Source: Aphidius gifuensis | Lineage: Eukaryota; Arthropoda; Insecta; Hymenoptera; Braconidae | Length of the DNA: 64,000 nucleotides | Reading direction: 5' to 3' | Assembly (NCBI RefSeq): GCF_014905175.1 | Contig: NC_057793.1 | Location: 2,046,001-2,110,000 of the forward strand | Notes under the pieces: generated by a model | Database searches by the model: none | What the model was told of the DNA's origin: nothing | What the model saw: the letters and a program-made list of their open reading frames with translations, nothing else | Program-made: the position numbers and the translations under genes | Shown here: one piece after another, positions 13,019 to 26,987 of the stretch | Position numbering within the stretch: position 1 is the stretch's first letter | How the letters are laid out: each line of letters opens with the position of its first letter

Positions 13019-16000
13019 TGCCACGTCACAGTAATTTCACCAAATAATATTGAATATTTATATTATTTATTTATTAAATAATAAATTTTATTTTTATTAT
13101 TATTTATTTAATTATAATAATTAAATAAATGAAAATAATTGATTGGTTTTTTTGTTGTTATTTGATGGAGAAATACTGGTGAATAGACAAATGAAAATAA
13201 CAAAATTCGAACTCTATGATGTCAGGGAAGCAACTGACTGACATGAAAAAATTTCTTGGATATTTTGTATTTGGTTGAGACTTGAGTCGAAGAGGAGTGT
13301 TGGAAAGAAAGTAACTGTGAACAATTAAGTATTTATTTAAATATGAAATTTTTTAATTTTTTTTAATTTATTAATTTCATGAAAATTTAATTTTAAAAAT
13401 TTCGCCAATCGAAATGAATGGCGTAATTTAACGAAATAAAATAGAAAATTTCATTTTAATCAATTATAATGTAACTCTAAAACGCCCTTGTAACAAAATG
13501 CACTATTTTTTTTTTTACATTCAATTATTATATTATTTTTACACGTGTAATGATTATAATAATTTATTATTATTTTTATTTTAAATTTTTTTTATAAGTG
13601 TTTTTCCACAGGAATTAATAAATATATCGCTGTTTTTTTTTTTATTAATTTTCATGTTTTTTTGGAACATAGAAATTAAAGATTAGAGAAATGTTATTAT
13701 TGTAGTCTTTGACTATTATTATTTGAGTTATTATTGTTGGACTTTGAACAAAAAAAATCTTATGTAATTTTTAAGTGGGTATTATTTGTTTTTCATTTTT
13801 ATGATTATTTTATTTTTCTTGTCGATATCAAGGCCAATGAAATAGAAAAATATTAATTTTAAATAATATATTTGTGTAGAAATAATTTTTTAATGACAAT
13901 TTTTATATTAATGTTGTAAAATTTTAATTAAATGAAATAGAGGAAAAAATTTAAAGCGTGATTCTTGAAACGGTGTCAGTTTTAGTAATTATACTTGATT
14001 TTAATTATTTTAAAAAAAAATTATTTGCTTAGATGACGACGTGACATGGAAAAATTTAAAAGCCATCTCAAAGTACAAAAAAAAAAAATTGCGGAAAATT
14101 TATTTATTTTTCTAATGAAATTCTAAAAATAACTGATATAAATTAAAAATATTTTAAATATTTGAAAAATATAAAAATAATAAATTCCATGGATCAAAAA
14201 AAAATGTAAAATATAATTTCAAAAATATTTTTCTTAATTTTAATTTACCGTTGGACATGAGGTCGTGTACAACAAAGTTGTAATCATTTTTTTATTGTAT
14301 AAATAAATAACGGTAAATGACAATTACGAATCATTTTTTTTTTTTAATAATTCTTTTTGAAAATGAATAAAATTTATGTAAAATATAGCTAAGAAAATTA
14401 AAATACAAAGTGGACGATTTAAAGTATATTTTTACGCAGTTTAAAATAAAAAAAGGATTACAATTTTTTATTCTTACGATGAAGGCAAAGTAAAATGTCA
14501 ACAACGTACTCATAACACCAAATAATATTTTTTTTTCAATTTTTTTTCGACTTTCTACAGTGCTGTAAAAATTTCTCTTCCAAATATATTTTTTTTTTCC
14601 AGCAAGAATCCAATGCACATGTTTTTGTCTTGCATGAATTTTCACCGGAAATTTCCACAGTAATTCCAACATTTTTATTCGTAATTTCTCAATCGAAATT
14701 TTATTCGTAAAATAAATTTATCCAAATTTTTTTGACATGAAATGACTTTTCTCCAGGGGTAGTTTGAACCCACTATTGTTTTATCTAAACAAAAAAAATC
14801 TAATAAAGTCAAACAACCCTAACAACCTTTATTTGCAATGGATTATTTAAAAATATTCATACAATAATAACAACAACTGTTATTATTATTTAAAAAAAAA
14901 TAAATATCGATAGTAATCATTAATCATTTACTAAATATATTTTTTAAATTATTTTTTAATTTGAAAAGATTATTAGATCACATGAAAATTAAACTGCGGA
15001 TTTATTTTGAAACTGATCTATGAAATGATCTACAGTGATCTATGTACTGTCATGTTGGTAAAACAGTTTAATTTTGTCGGTAAAATAGTTGATTAAGGCA
15101 TGTATATTTATCATTGTAATTTTATATTTGAATTTAACAATTTGCATAGAGAAAAGTTGACATACAAAGAACATTGTTCATAGATATTTTTGGTAGCATG
15201 TGGTAAATGTATTAATGCATAATAATACTTAGTCAAAGACGGCTACTAAAGTTATAAATGATGTCGAATTATGAGCGTGGGTGCTCATGTTATTGATACA
15301 ATCTACTTGTTCAATAATATTTTAACTCATAAAATTAAATATATACAATGAAAATTTACTTAAACTATTATTAGGCTATTTAAAAATAAATGTACATTAT
15401 ATTTTATCTTTTTTTTTTTCAATTTTTTATTAAATAATAATTGTTTTGAAAATAAATAGCATTTGTTTATTCGGTTTTTTAAAATGCAAATATTTTTAAA
15501 TAATTAAATAAGTACATTTATAAGTATTTATTAATATGAAAAAATTAATTTTTTTTTATAAATTTATTTTATTGTTTATTTAAATTTTAGTAAAACAAAT
15601 TTATTTATTTTATGAAGTCATTTTTTATTTTCATTTTTAAAATCAGAATTAAAGTGAATTTTTAATTTTTTTTTTTTCAATGTGCAAACTTTAATGTTAG
15701 CTCGTCATCGGATAATTTGACGACGTCAAAAGACAATTCTCCGAAGAAAAAATAAAAAAATTTATTATAAATGAAAAAAAAAAAAAAAAAATGGCAAAAA
15801 AAAATAACAAAGAATATATTTTTAGTTTAAATATTTGAGTTTCAATTTAATATTGAAATTTTTTTTCGGTATATAAATTTAACAATAAACAACTATCGAC
15901 GACATTATGGTTTTTTATTTTTGACGTCATATTTTTGCATTGTATGAATGAGTCATTGTTCATGAGTGGATATATTATTATTTATTAATTTTTTTCCTGA

Positions 16001-16680
16001 AAATGTATTAAAATAAATACAACGCGCTTAAAAATCTTCATAAATTTACAAAATTAATATTAATTTTCTTGTGTGTTTATTAATTTTTAATTAAAAAAAA
16101 ACTAAATAAATTAATATTATTATTTTCCAGCTTAAAAGTTATTGTTATTCAAAAGTTTTATTATAATCTTTGACAGAATTTTAAATAGACTACATCCGTG
16201 CAATTACCATCAATCAACACGATTTAGATTTTATAAATTATATTATGTAGATATAAAATGATGACAAATTGAAGTTTCAAATGAAAAAAAAAAATAAAAA
16301 TCAAAACTAATATTAATTTAAAACAATTAAAAAATCAAAAAATTAACAATAAAAATTGTGTATAAACAAAAATAAATTAATAAATTTCATCTTAATCAAA
16401 ATATTTATTTTTTTTTTCCAATAAATAAATAAACATTAACATTTAAAATTTACCGCCTTTTGCCCTTTGACAACAGTGCCCTCAAATTCATCCCTTGAAA
16501 TAAAAATCATTTCAAAAAAAAAAAAAACATCCCCTTTTTGTAATCCATGAATTATTTGTCATTCATAAATTCGCGGTTTAATAAAAAAGCTCTACAAAAA
16601 TTAAGGCGCAAGCTCGGTAAAATATTGTACTCAGTTGAATATATTAGCCAATGAAAAATGATCTAGTAATGATCTAGTGA
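13019..16680. other. Upstream region of FAR-C, no gene seen
   Basis: AT-rich. A more complex patch at about 13200-13320 has minus-strand TCAGTCAGTTGC and may contain the FAR-C start site. A consensus CRE-like TGACGTCA lies near 15923. Long T and A runs make the few short open frames here (for example 14331-14672) implausible as genes. Confidence 0.5.
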
Positions 16681-16908
16681 TGTTTTTTTAATAGATGTTA
16701 CCCCAACTGGAAATACTTGGCAGTTGCCCCAAGATGGCGGACTCGGTTGACGTGCGACAGGAACAAGTTGAAAAGTGCAAAATACCGGATAAATCTATGT
16801 TCTTGTGTTAAAATTATTAAATAAATAATCATTTTACAATAACAGTGACACGTACAATATTATAATAAACTTTTAACTGTAAATCATCAACTATCAAACT
16901 CAATACCT
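16681..16908 (+). promoter_or_regulatory. Candidate noncoding first exon with short uORF
   Basis: AAGATGGCGGAC (16731-16742) matches the YY1-like start-site motif of housekeeping-type promoters. It opens a 25-codon frame beginning MADSVDVRQEQ that stops at 16811. About 100 bases further on is a strong donor, CCT|GTAAGT (cut after 16908). Together they look like a plus-strand 5' leader exon carrying a uORF. The next exon is not certain; the acceptor at 26649-26650, just upstream of FAR-D, is one possible partner about 10 kb away. Confidence 0.4.
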
Positions 16909-19900
16909 GTAAGTCTTAACCATTCCTTAATTTTTTATTTTTTACTACTAAAATTTCTTTTTATATTTTTTTTTTTAACTTATTTTCTATCTCTTTTCGT
17001 CATTCATACCAAACCTGAGGGTGTCCACGCCTCCGCATATCAGCCGCGCCTATTAAGGGCCAGATTAAAAAAAAAAATATAATTAAAAAATATTTTTTTA
17101 ATAAACAATTTTTAAAATTTTATTTTTCATTCAATAGACCGCACCTTTTATTTATTTTTTTTAATTTTTTCTTATTACAAATTTATTTTCCCTGGTTAAA
17201 TTAAATTCCGAGAAATGAGCACTACAGAAAGTTGATAATTTTAGAGACAAAAAAACTAGCTCAATTAGTGAAACTATATTTTTTTTAAAAAGTTGTTTAT
17301 TTTTATTATTTTTTTTTTTTGGGAAAATATTCTCATTTTATGTTGATAATTTTGCGCCAGTCTGCGACAATTTTTTTTTTTTTTTTTACATGTATTGAGC
17401 TTGTGAATTCACGCAAGACATGCGATAATTTTTGTGCCGTTTTGTCCTGCTGATTGGTTATGTATCTTCTCATTTTTATATAAATTTAATTATCATTTTT
17501 TTTTTTTGGAGTATTTTGAGTTATTTCTACTTGTCTGCCGGTTTTTTTCTTTTTTTTCTATTATTCTTCTGACCTGTCTCTCCCTCTTTTTATTACCCCT
17601 ACTTTTTAAAAATCCCTTTGATTCTTGTTCCCTTTTCCCCTGTTCTACCCTCATTTATAAACCGCCCCTCCTAGATACGATACTTTCCTGGCTACCCTTG
17701 CTAGGCTTTTGCTTGTGTGGCGCCAATTTAATTTCCTCATATTTTTTTTTTTACAGCCATACAATATCTAAAAGACCCACTGCCACAAATTTGAGTAAAA
17801 AAAAAACAAATAACTCTTTTCTATTTTTTTTTTTTTTTTACATGACTTGACAATATTTATCATCATTTTTTTTAATCTAAAATAATAATAACAATGAGCT
17901 AGATAAAACCAGCTGATGATTAATTTTTTTCCTCAAAAAATATCATATTTCATTTAATATTTTAATTTTAAATTATAAAAAAATAAATAAATATTACTTC
18001 AAACTGTTTATTTTATTTTTTTTTTTTCAAACCCCGATTACGATAATATAATTATAGTGTACAAATTTATTTTTTCTTTACGTTATAAAAAACTATTAAG
18101 TAATTTGTTGAAATTAAAATGAAAAAATATTGATATTTTTGTGTAATGTATAAATTTTTTTTTCAGCTAAATTGCATAAAAAAAAATTATTATTATGATT
18201 TTAATTGAGAATGAAAAACAAGGTTGTTTGTTAGCATGCATTGTAAAAAATAATATGAAATCATTGATGCATCACCACCACTACCTCCACCTTCACCACC
18301 ACCACCCATTGCGGTGACCCACGTTTAAGCTTCATCTTGCACCACCAACCCCCTTGTACTTTAGTGGCGCTGTCACACTGTAACCTGAGATGACAATTTC
18401 ACCCTTTCATATATTACCTCTCAGAGTTTGTGGACTTTATGCAAAGACTTTAAACTAGGTGGGCGAATTACCCTTACATAAAACCAACACACTCATATAC
18501 AAATACAAAACTTGAACAAACATATATTCACATTGTGACCGTTAATTTAATAATTCTACGAGTGTCTTGACTTATTTTTTTTTTTCTTTTCAATTACCAC
18601 AAAAAGAAATTACAAAGAAAAGAAAATTAAACCAACTATCTATTTATATTTTAGCTTTTGTTAATTTAAATTGAATTAAAATTTTGAAATAATTTATAGA
18701 AAAATTTTAGTTTGATTCAATTTGTTTTTTTTTTTAATTGAATATTTGAATTATAATCACGGTAATATTTTTATCAATCATTTCGTAATGTTTAGGTAAT
18801 AGATGAGGGAAAAAAAAATAGTTTTTTATAGTGAAAGGCCTTGATGAGTGCCGAAAATAAAAATGAAAAAAAAAAAAAAATGATAAGACAAAATACAAAG
18901 TACAAAAGGCATATTTATTCATGGCTAGATGATTCTATTCTGACTGCTTTCTCTCCCTCTTAAAAATTTTATATTTTGCCGGAAGATCGATCCAAGTTTC
19001 TATTCCAATATAGTCTATCTTTTTTTTTATCTACGATATAACTATCTCTTTTTATCTTATCCACCAATGTCGGTAAATAGCTGGCGCACGCGCGTATTAA
19101 TCTAACTCACACTAATATTTTAATATTATTATGTGTGTATGGTTTTTTTTTTTAAATTCATTTTTATATTATTTATTGAGTCTATGAGCTATTAATATAT
19201 TTTTGGAGTTAAAATTTTGATTGTAGATATGAAATTTTCAAGTTTAAAATTATTTTTCAAATATTCAAATAAAAAAATTGATAAAATTAATTTCTTATCA
19301 GGTTTTATTATTTTTTATGATTATTTTTAATTTAATTAAATCAAATTATTGTTTATTATTGTTATTTTAATTATTTAATTATTTTTAAATTTTATATTTA
19401 TCCTGACAAAATATTTTTTCTTTTTTCTCTTTTTTTTTTGTATAAATTATTTTAAAATGAATAGACAAGGTCATGATGGGTCCAAAAGTTGATGAATTTT
19501 TATCATTATTGTATTTTAATATACAAACAATTAAATATTTAAAAAAACAAATCTGTTTTAGTATACAATATATTTTTTTAAATAACGTTTCCTTAATGAC
19601 ATCAGACAAAAAATAAAAAATTATTCATTTAATTTTGATTTTTTATGTTATCAATGTTTTAATTAATTGTTTAATGATAAATAATAATACATAAAATTAA
19701 AACGTATAATTAAAAAGAATAAATTTCATATTTCAAGTACAAAATTTTTATATTTTTTACTGATAAAAAATTAATATTGTTGATATATAATTTAGCATTA
19801 TGAATCAGTGTCATAAATTGAAAATATTCATTTTCATTTCTCTCATTTTATAAACAATTTATACTCTAATAACATTAATTTTTTTTCAGTTATTTTTTGC

Positions 19901-22900
19901 TGAATTAAGAGCGTAATATATATCGATAAATAAAATTAATTCAACATATTTTTAAATGAATTAATTGTTGTATAATATTAGTACGGTTTCATGTATTTTT
20001 TTTATATATTCTCAACCTGTTTGAAATATTTAATTATCACTATTTTACGTGACAATTTGTTAGATGACTAGGCAAATTTAAATCGTTTGGAGTAAATGTA
20101 AATTTTTTAAAAATCATTGAGACATGGATCTTGTCTCGTTACTCTTAATATAATCAGTAAAAAATTATAACCAATTATAAACTTGGTTTGAGTTAATTTC
20201 ATCAAAGGATATATAAAATTTATTGTTTATTTTAATTTATTAACTTATATAAAAAATAATTTTTAATTCAAACGACGCATTTAATTTTTTTCAAATTTGT
20301 AATTGACTTTATTTACAAATAAAAAATTTAAAAAAAATCATTGATATTCCTTTTTTAATATATAATTATTAATTAACAAAAAAAAAAAATTATTCTTCAA
20401 ATGAATTCATATAATTTTTGTTGTGATGAATTTATTTATTCAATAAAAATTAACATCTAAATTATTCTAGACACAAAAAAAAAAAAAGAAAAAAATATAA
20501 AAAAAAAACTATAAATTGTCTACATGTCAAAACAAGGGATAAATAAATAAAAATATATGACGAAAGTTTGAAAATATTTGTCTACCAAAAAATAGTTGAA
20601 GCAATAAAATTACCTTGATTTAAAAAATAAAATAAAATCATCATATATACGATTCAAATATACATTTTTTTTTTTTCGCATATACATTATTAATAAAATA
20701 AAATCTTCGAAAGTTTTATTTTTTTTTTTTTTACATATTAAATTCATTATATAACACATAAGAAGAATATTCGATTGATCATTTTTAAGATTGAAATCGC
20801 ATAAAAATTGCGAAATATTCAACAAATAATCCACGATAGTAAAACTTTCGATTATCAATCGTAACATGTTAAAATCTCTCCCTAAAAACATCATCAAAAT
20901 ATTTAAAAAAACCATTAAATTAATAAACAAATAATATTTAAACAAAATTTATTATAATTTGTTTAAAAATTTATTTTTTTTCTACTCCGAAATGACAAAA
21001 AAAAAAACCAGTTAATTTTATAATAATATTTTTAATAAACACCTGACAATATTTCAATTAAATAATTAATAATAATAATAATAATATATTTCTAAATAAA
21101 TTATAAATAATTAATTTATTAATTTTTAATTTTATTTATTGTTAATTTAATAATTTATCAAACTTACACGTTTCATTCACGAGGTGTAATATTATTATTG
21201 TAAATTTATTAGCAGCTAGATAGTTAATGACGATGATGTCAGTTATTTAAAGTGGCGGAGGGGTGAGAGGGGGGTATTTGTTTCTATCGGATGATATAAG
21301 GGTCCGGCATGGTGATCGGCTCACTCAGTAACATACCTTTCCTTCATGGTACCACAAGTCACAACGGATATATCCACTCTACGCTCAATTCAATTGTGTG
21401 TGTCTTTTTTTTTTTTCTTTTTAATTTAGTTTATTTAGTTTGTGATTTTTATTTTAATTTGTAATTAGAAAATTTAAATAAGCGAAATACTTGTGTATTA
21501 TGTTGTTTGTTATAAATTTTAAAAATGGCGATTTTTTTTTATTTATTGTATATTTATAATATAACAATTGATTAGTATATTTTTGCAAGTGCGTGAGTTA
21601 AATTTTTTTTTTTTTTATTTTGTACTTATTGGAATTTAATTGGAGTTTATTAATTTTTTGGTGAGTTTATTGTTTAAGAGTATATTATATACTATTATTG
21701 TCTGATAATTTTATAGAAATTATTTGGTAATTAAAAATTGCATCATTATTAAATGATAGAAACTTTTTTTTTTTTTACTTTTTTTAAATTTGGTGGGTTT
21801 GTTTTTTTATCTCTTTGATTATTGACGGATAATTTTATTGAAATTAATTTATCATTTGAAAATTACATCATTGATAAATAATAGAAATTGTTTTTTTAAT
21901 TTTTAATTGGTAATTAGATGATTTTATAAAAGTTTTAATTTATTATTTGAAAATTGCATCAAATGAAATTATATTTTTTTCTCTTGATCCTAATTTTTGA
22001 TTTTTTTTATCGGATGATTTTTAAATAAATTACTTTTTTTTTTTTCATTTATAACTTTCTTTTCAAAATGATTTTCAATTTTTTTTCCTTATTTAAAAAT
22101 TGCATTGTTAAAAAATAATGGAATTTGTAATTTTTTTTAAATTCTAATTTTTGGATTTTTGATAATAATTTTTGAAATAGTTAATTTATAAATATCAATA
22201 AATTTATAGTATTTAAATTATATATCAATTAAAATAATTCAATTTAAAAATTCAACGGGTTTTTTACGTGCAGCTCACTTGACTCTCGATTCGCGCGCGA
22301 AAGTTCGACGCAGCATAAAATTCAGCGCAAGTAGCGGTATTTCCTAGTCCCATTTTTTTTTTATTTCCTCTTTCATACTTGTATATAAATATATATATAC
22401 ATGTATATTGATTTCTTTTTATTTTTTTTAACTCATTCGTCCTCGCTCTCAAAGTGTATAACAAGTAAAAATATTAAAAAATAAAAAATAGTATTTAAAA
22501 ATTGAAAGAAACTTGTTAAAATTATTTATTATATTGTTTTTATCTTTTTTGCTATTTTTTTTACTTTTACTGTTTTTTTTTTTTTTATGATGTCACGTAC
22601 TGAAGTTTATTCAAATGATTTTCAAAAATATATAAATCACATTTTATCAATAGAATAAAAAAACATAATTTTAAATTTATTTTTTAAATAAATCATTTTT
22701 TTTTTTTAATGAAAATTCACAAAAGAATTCATTTAAGACAATTAACAAGCATATTTTCCATTTCAATAACAGCAATAATAATAAATTTAAAAAAAAAAAT
22801 ATAAAAAACAATATTTATCGTGAATATAATTACAATTTTTAAAATAAAATTTTACAAAAATAAATATTCGACGAACAAAATTTAAAAAAAAAAAATGATA

Positions 22901-25900
22901 AAATTTTAATTTCTTTTTGCTGAATATAATTACAGCGATATAGTTTGTTAAAAACAACTATTAAAATTCAAATTTATCCCTGAAATTATTAACAATTTAA
23001 TCGTCGACAAATTTTATTTTCCTCATTCTTTTTTTATAATTTTATATTTTTATTTCAAAGTAAATTAAATTGTAAATATTTACATGACATTTAACATTAA
23101 ACAAATTAATAATTATTCAATTAATTAATCATACAATGTTATACAAATTATCATCAATTGAATAATTTTTTTTCAATCATAAATAAACGAAAAAAAAAAA
23201 AAAAATTCATGAATGAAATTGATCTTTTGACTTACTGATTAACCCAATCAAAATAATTTAAAAATAAATTCAAAATAAATAAATATATTTTTTTATGAAT
23301 TTTATTATCAACAAAGAATACCTTTATCATTTTTTCCTTGACGTCAGTAATTTATACTATTTCCTATCAGACAAATTAAAAATAAAATTGATAAATAATT
23401 GTTGTCTATTTGACTGTCTGTATTTTTATATATATTTTTTTTTTTTCTTTGTATGAACACGTATGAAGAGATAAGAAAGTCGGTCATAACTTGCATAAAA
23501 AAAATATATATATTAATGAAAATAATAAAAACAGACTTGTGTCAAAGAAAGGCCCAGCTAGAGCAAAAAAAAAAAAAAAATTATAAAACATAATAGAAGT
23601 GTTTTTAAAAAAAAAAAAACCAAGTCAACATGTCCAAAATATATAGGTTGAATCATAAATTCCAACCTGTTTTGAACGACATTTTTCATTCTCATTTTGG
23701 TGAATATTATCAACCGGTGAAGAAAATGGGGTTTGCAGATCGTGGATATTTTTGTACTTTTTTGTGATGTGGTTAAAATATTGATCATTTTGGTTTGTTT
23801 TCAGGTGACACGTATTGAATAATATGAAGGCAAGACTTGGCTGTAAAAAATTGATGAATTTGACGGATGGCTACTGCGGACTTTCTATTTATACTTGACA
23901 GTATGGATTATTATTTGACTAGGTCATTTTAATTTTTTTTTTTTTTTTTTTTCAATTATAAAAAGGTGCTTGATCTTTGGCTAATGACCTTTTACTTTTT
24001 CTTCAAAGAAAATAATGAAACTTTCCTAAATATTTTTTTTTAAAGTTTAATTATTAAAAATTATTTTTCTCCGTACACTTGCTAAGTGTTTTAACAAAGA
24101 TAAATATTTTTTTTTTTTTTTAAATTATATACGAAGAATCATCGTTAGTAATTTGCACATTTTATTTTTTTTCACTGACATTGTCATTGTGATTATTGAT
24201 GACATAAACATCGTAACAACTGTGTAATCAACAACGTAAATTTCAAAGTAAAATATTATATTTTTCTAAAAAAAAAAAAAAAAATAACAATCATATACAT
24301 TTTTAAATAGCCCTCTGTCTTTTAAATTAAACTCAATCAATATCCAACCCCAACAGTAAAAACCCTAACTAAAAACCAAATCAATACCCAAAAAAAAACC
24401 AACAAAAAATTTTCAAAACAAAAAAACTTAAAATGCAATTTCATCTTCTTAAAATTTCATCTAACTCTTCCAAAAATTAATTAATTAATTAATTAATAAC
24501 TAATCAAAGAAAATCGTTAATAATTACATGAAAATTTATATAATTTTCTTGTATAAAATCGACTTGTCAAATTCAATTGATATTTAAAATAATAATAATA
24601 TTTAAATATGTAAAAATGGCTGTAAAAAAAAGGAAAGAAAAAGCTCAACACAAAACTCGGGCACTGAAACGCGGATGGCTTCATACAGGGTGCCACAGTT
24701 TATAACGGGTTTTCGTGTAACGGGGTCGGCCTTCGTCCGTCCTTGTCATGTACATTTTTATTTATTTATTTTTTAAATATTCTTTCTCTTTCTCTCGACT
24801 CAACTCGTCATCGTTTTTCATATGTAGTTGAGAGCTTGATGTTGGCTCCGTGACCGCGAAGTGATGATGCCGGGACGCTGACCTGGAATCCCACGAGAAT
24901 CCGTTTCTATGTATACAGACACTTAAATACACCGTCGTAGTTACTTGTAATCTGTAATGATATCTAAATTAAATACTCCACACTTGTTCATTTGTTGCCC
25001 ACTTGTATCACCACCCACTTATAAATTAACTTTAATAATTACATTTTATATTTATTTTACAATTAATTATTTAGAAAAATAATAAAAAATTAAATAGCAC
25101 ATACTAAAATTATATAGTCAATTTATTTCATCAGTAACTAGTTAATAAAAATAAAAAAAAAAATGCAAGTTTTACTTGGAATTTATTGACTTAATTATTA
25201 ATTGTTGAAATTATTTTTTTTTTTCAATATAAATTATTTATTAAAGTCCATTTTACTTGCACAACAATTTTGCCTTTTTTTTTTTTTTTCATCCCTATTA
25301 AATCTTAATTTAGTAATATTTAAAATATGACATTGCATTTTCTTATGACACCAATTTTTTTTTATATTTTTTTTTTCATATTATTTATCGCGTAATTTAA
25401 CTTGATATTACGGCATTGTTTAAAATAATAAATTTAAAACAATAGTTAATATTATTGTTATTATTTTCATGGTCATGAATATTTTTTTTTTTTATTATAA
25501 GGAATTTGTAAAATAAATATGGTTTTTTTAGAAATAAAAATGAGCATGTTTTGCGTTTATTAAATGACAAAAAAATTATATTGACATATAATTTTTTAAT
25601 ATTGCATGAAATTTATAGTGACACTGGCGCGATTAAATCTCATTATTACGTAATTTTTTATTTTTTTAATAAAGGTTAATTTAGAGCATAGAAAAAAAAA
25701 TCTGAAATTAAATTTGAATATATTTTAGATATTACATATTTGTAACATATTATGATTAATTGAAAAATTAATTATCAATAAATTTAAAAGGAAAAAAAAA
25801 AAATAATTTATTTTTCATGAAAAAATTTTAAAAAATGCTAAAAATAAATATTTGTCGAATGAGTAAATAATGTAAAAAAATATATACAGAATTGAGTGAA

Positions 25901-26640
25901 TCATCTGCAGTAAGTGGGTCATATGTGATCAGGTTTTATGAATAAGTAAATATCGAGACGGAAGTATCAATCGAATATGCTATTCACTGATGATAGATTG
26001 ATAGATTCTTTTTTTTTTTTTTTTTTGACATTATTATTCATTGGCATTCGTGTGTTGGCATTTTACTCATTGATTGACATTGATTTTATTTTTTGACCAA
26101 TTCAATAAATTCATCAATTTTATTGTTAAATAATTTACATAAAAAAAAATTATGATTTATATATGTCATTGAAATTTTCAATCAATCGCATGTTAAAAAA
26201 TAATTATGATAAAAAAAAATACTTGAGTAATTATCTTACAATTCTATATAATTTTTTTTTTTTTTTAATTGTCATTAAAGCGTGATGTAAAATTAATCGA
26301 ATTACAGTTGATAAAAATAATTTAAATTAATAATTTTTTTATATTTATCAATTACGTATATTTTTGCGAATAAATTTATGATTTATTTATTTTTTTTTTT
26401 TTTCGTTATTAATGTGTTTATTCAATGAGATATATATATTTTTTTCTCTAAATAACTTTTTGTTTCTTATCAACTATTTTATCAAATCTTATCTTACCAG
26501 TCACATCGCGTCTTATCAATATTAGCTTTACGTTTTGTTAATTTCACTAGTTCACAACTAGCCAGTAAAGAAAAAAACCAGCAATGTTTTACAGCTTGTT
26601 ATTAAAAATATTATATGATAATAATTGTTTATTAATTTTT
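16909..26640. other. 9.7-kb AT-rich stretch with scattered GC-richer islands, no protein gene recognised
   Basis: Islands of clearly higher GC and sequence complexity lie at about 18260-18520, 18930-19110, 21230-21390, 22260-22350 and 24650-24960. The rest is A/T homopolymer and simple sequence. The 18.3-kb island is CACCACCA-rich and contains GCTGTCACACTG, close to insect core-promoter motif 1. The 24.65-kb island has short open frames on both strands without splice support. They may be promoters, enhancers or noncoding exons. Confidence 0.45.
21295..21400 (+). promoter_or_regulatory. Candidate TATA/Inr promoter
   Basis: TATAAG (21295-21300) lies 32 bases before the A of an Inr match CTCAGTA (A at 21327), the expected spacing for a plus-strand RNA polymerase II promoter. 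The surrounding 160 bases are much GC-richer than the background. A short frame starting MVPQVTT opens at 21344. No downstream exon could be assigned. Confidence 0.45.
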
Positions 26641-26650
26641 TTGCTTGCAG

Positions 26651-26987
26651 AGAGTGAAGTTGACTTGACCGAAATGAGGATAGGTGGATTGATGTTTATC
26701 TTAAAAAAATATCCTGTAATTATTTTGAATAAACAACTGACAACGCATAAAAAAAGTCTTCATATTAAAAAAAATTTAATATAAAATATCAGGAATTATA
26801 AAAACCAAATAAAAATACACTTAAATATCTTCCATAATAGTGTTACTAGCTTCCAAGCAAAAATTCCAAATAACTAAAGAAAAAGAAGAGGAAGAAAAGA
26901 GAGATATTTAAAAAAAGCTAATATATATATAAATAATTTATTTATAAAAAAATAATTATAATAATAATTAAGTTAAGATAAAGAAAT
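26651..26987 (+). other. Probable 5'UTR part of FAR-D first coding exon
   Basis: A textbook acceptor (TTTTTTTGCTTGCAG, ending 26650) precedes AGAGTGAAG, and no further splice site separates it from the FAR-D start. The exon carrying the FAR-D start therefore probably begins here. It contains short upstream ATGs, which could damp translation. Confidence 0.45.

Noticed and set aside
14331..14672. 113-codon minus-strand open frame
   Set aside because: Lys/Phe-rich translation of A/T-rich DNA, ends in poly-Lys, no family feature.
17434..17850. 138-codon plus-strand open frame
   Set aside because: Composition is Phe/Leu/Ser/Cys from a pyrimidine-rich tract with long T runs; no motif and no splice context.
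14905..19930. Additional TATCGATA palindromes (near 14908 and 19921) as promoters
   Set aside because: The palindrome is A/T-rich and occurs several times here without other promoter features.
24470..24502. TTAA/TAAT tandem repeat as inverted-repeat element
   Set aside because: Simple sequence of the AATT type, self-complementary by composition only.
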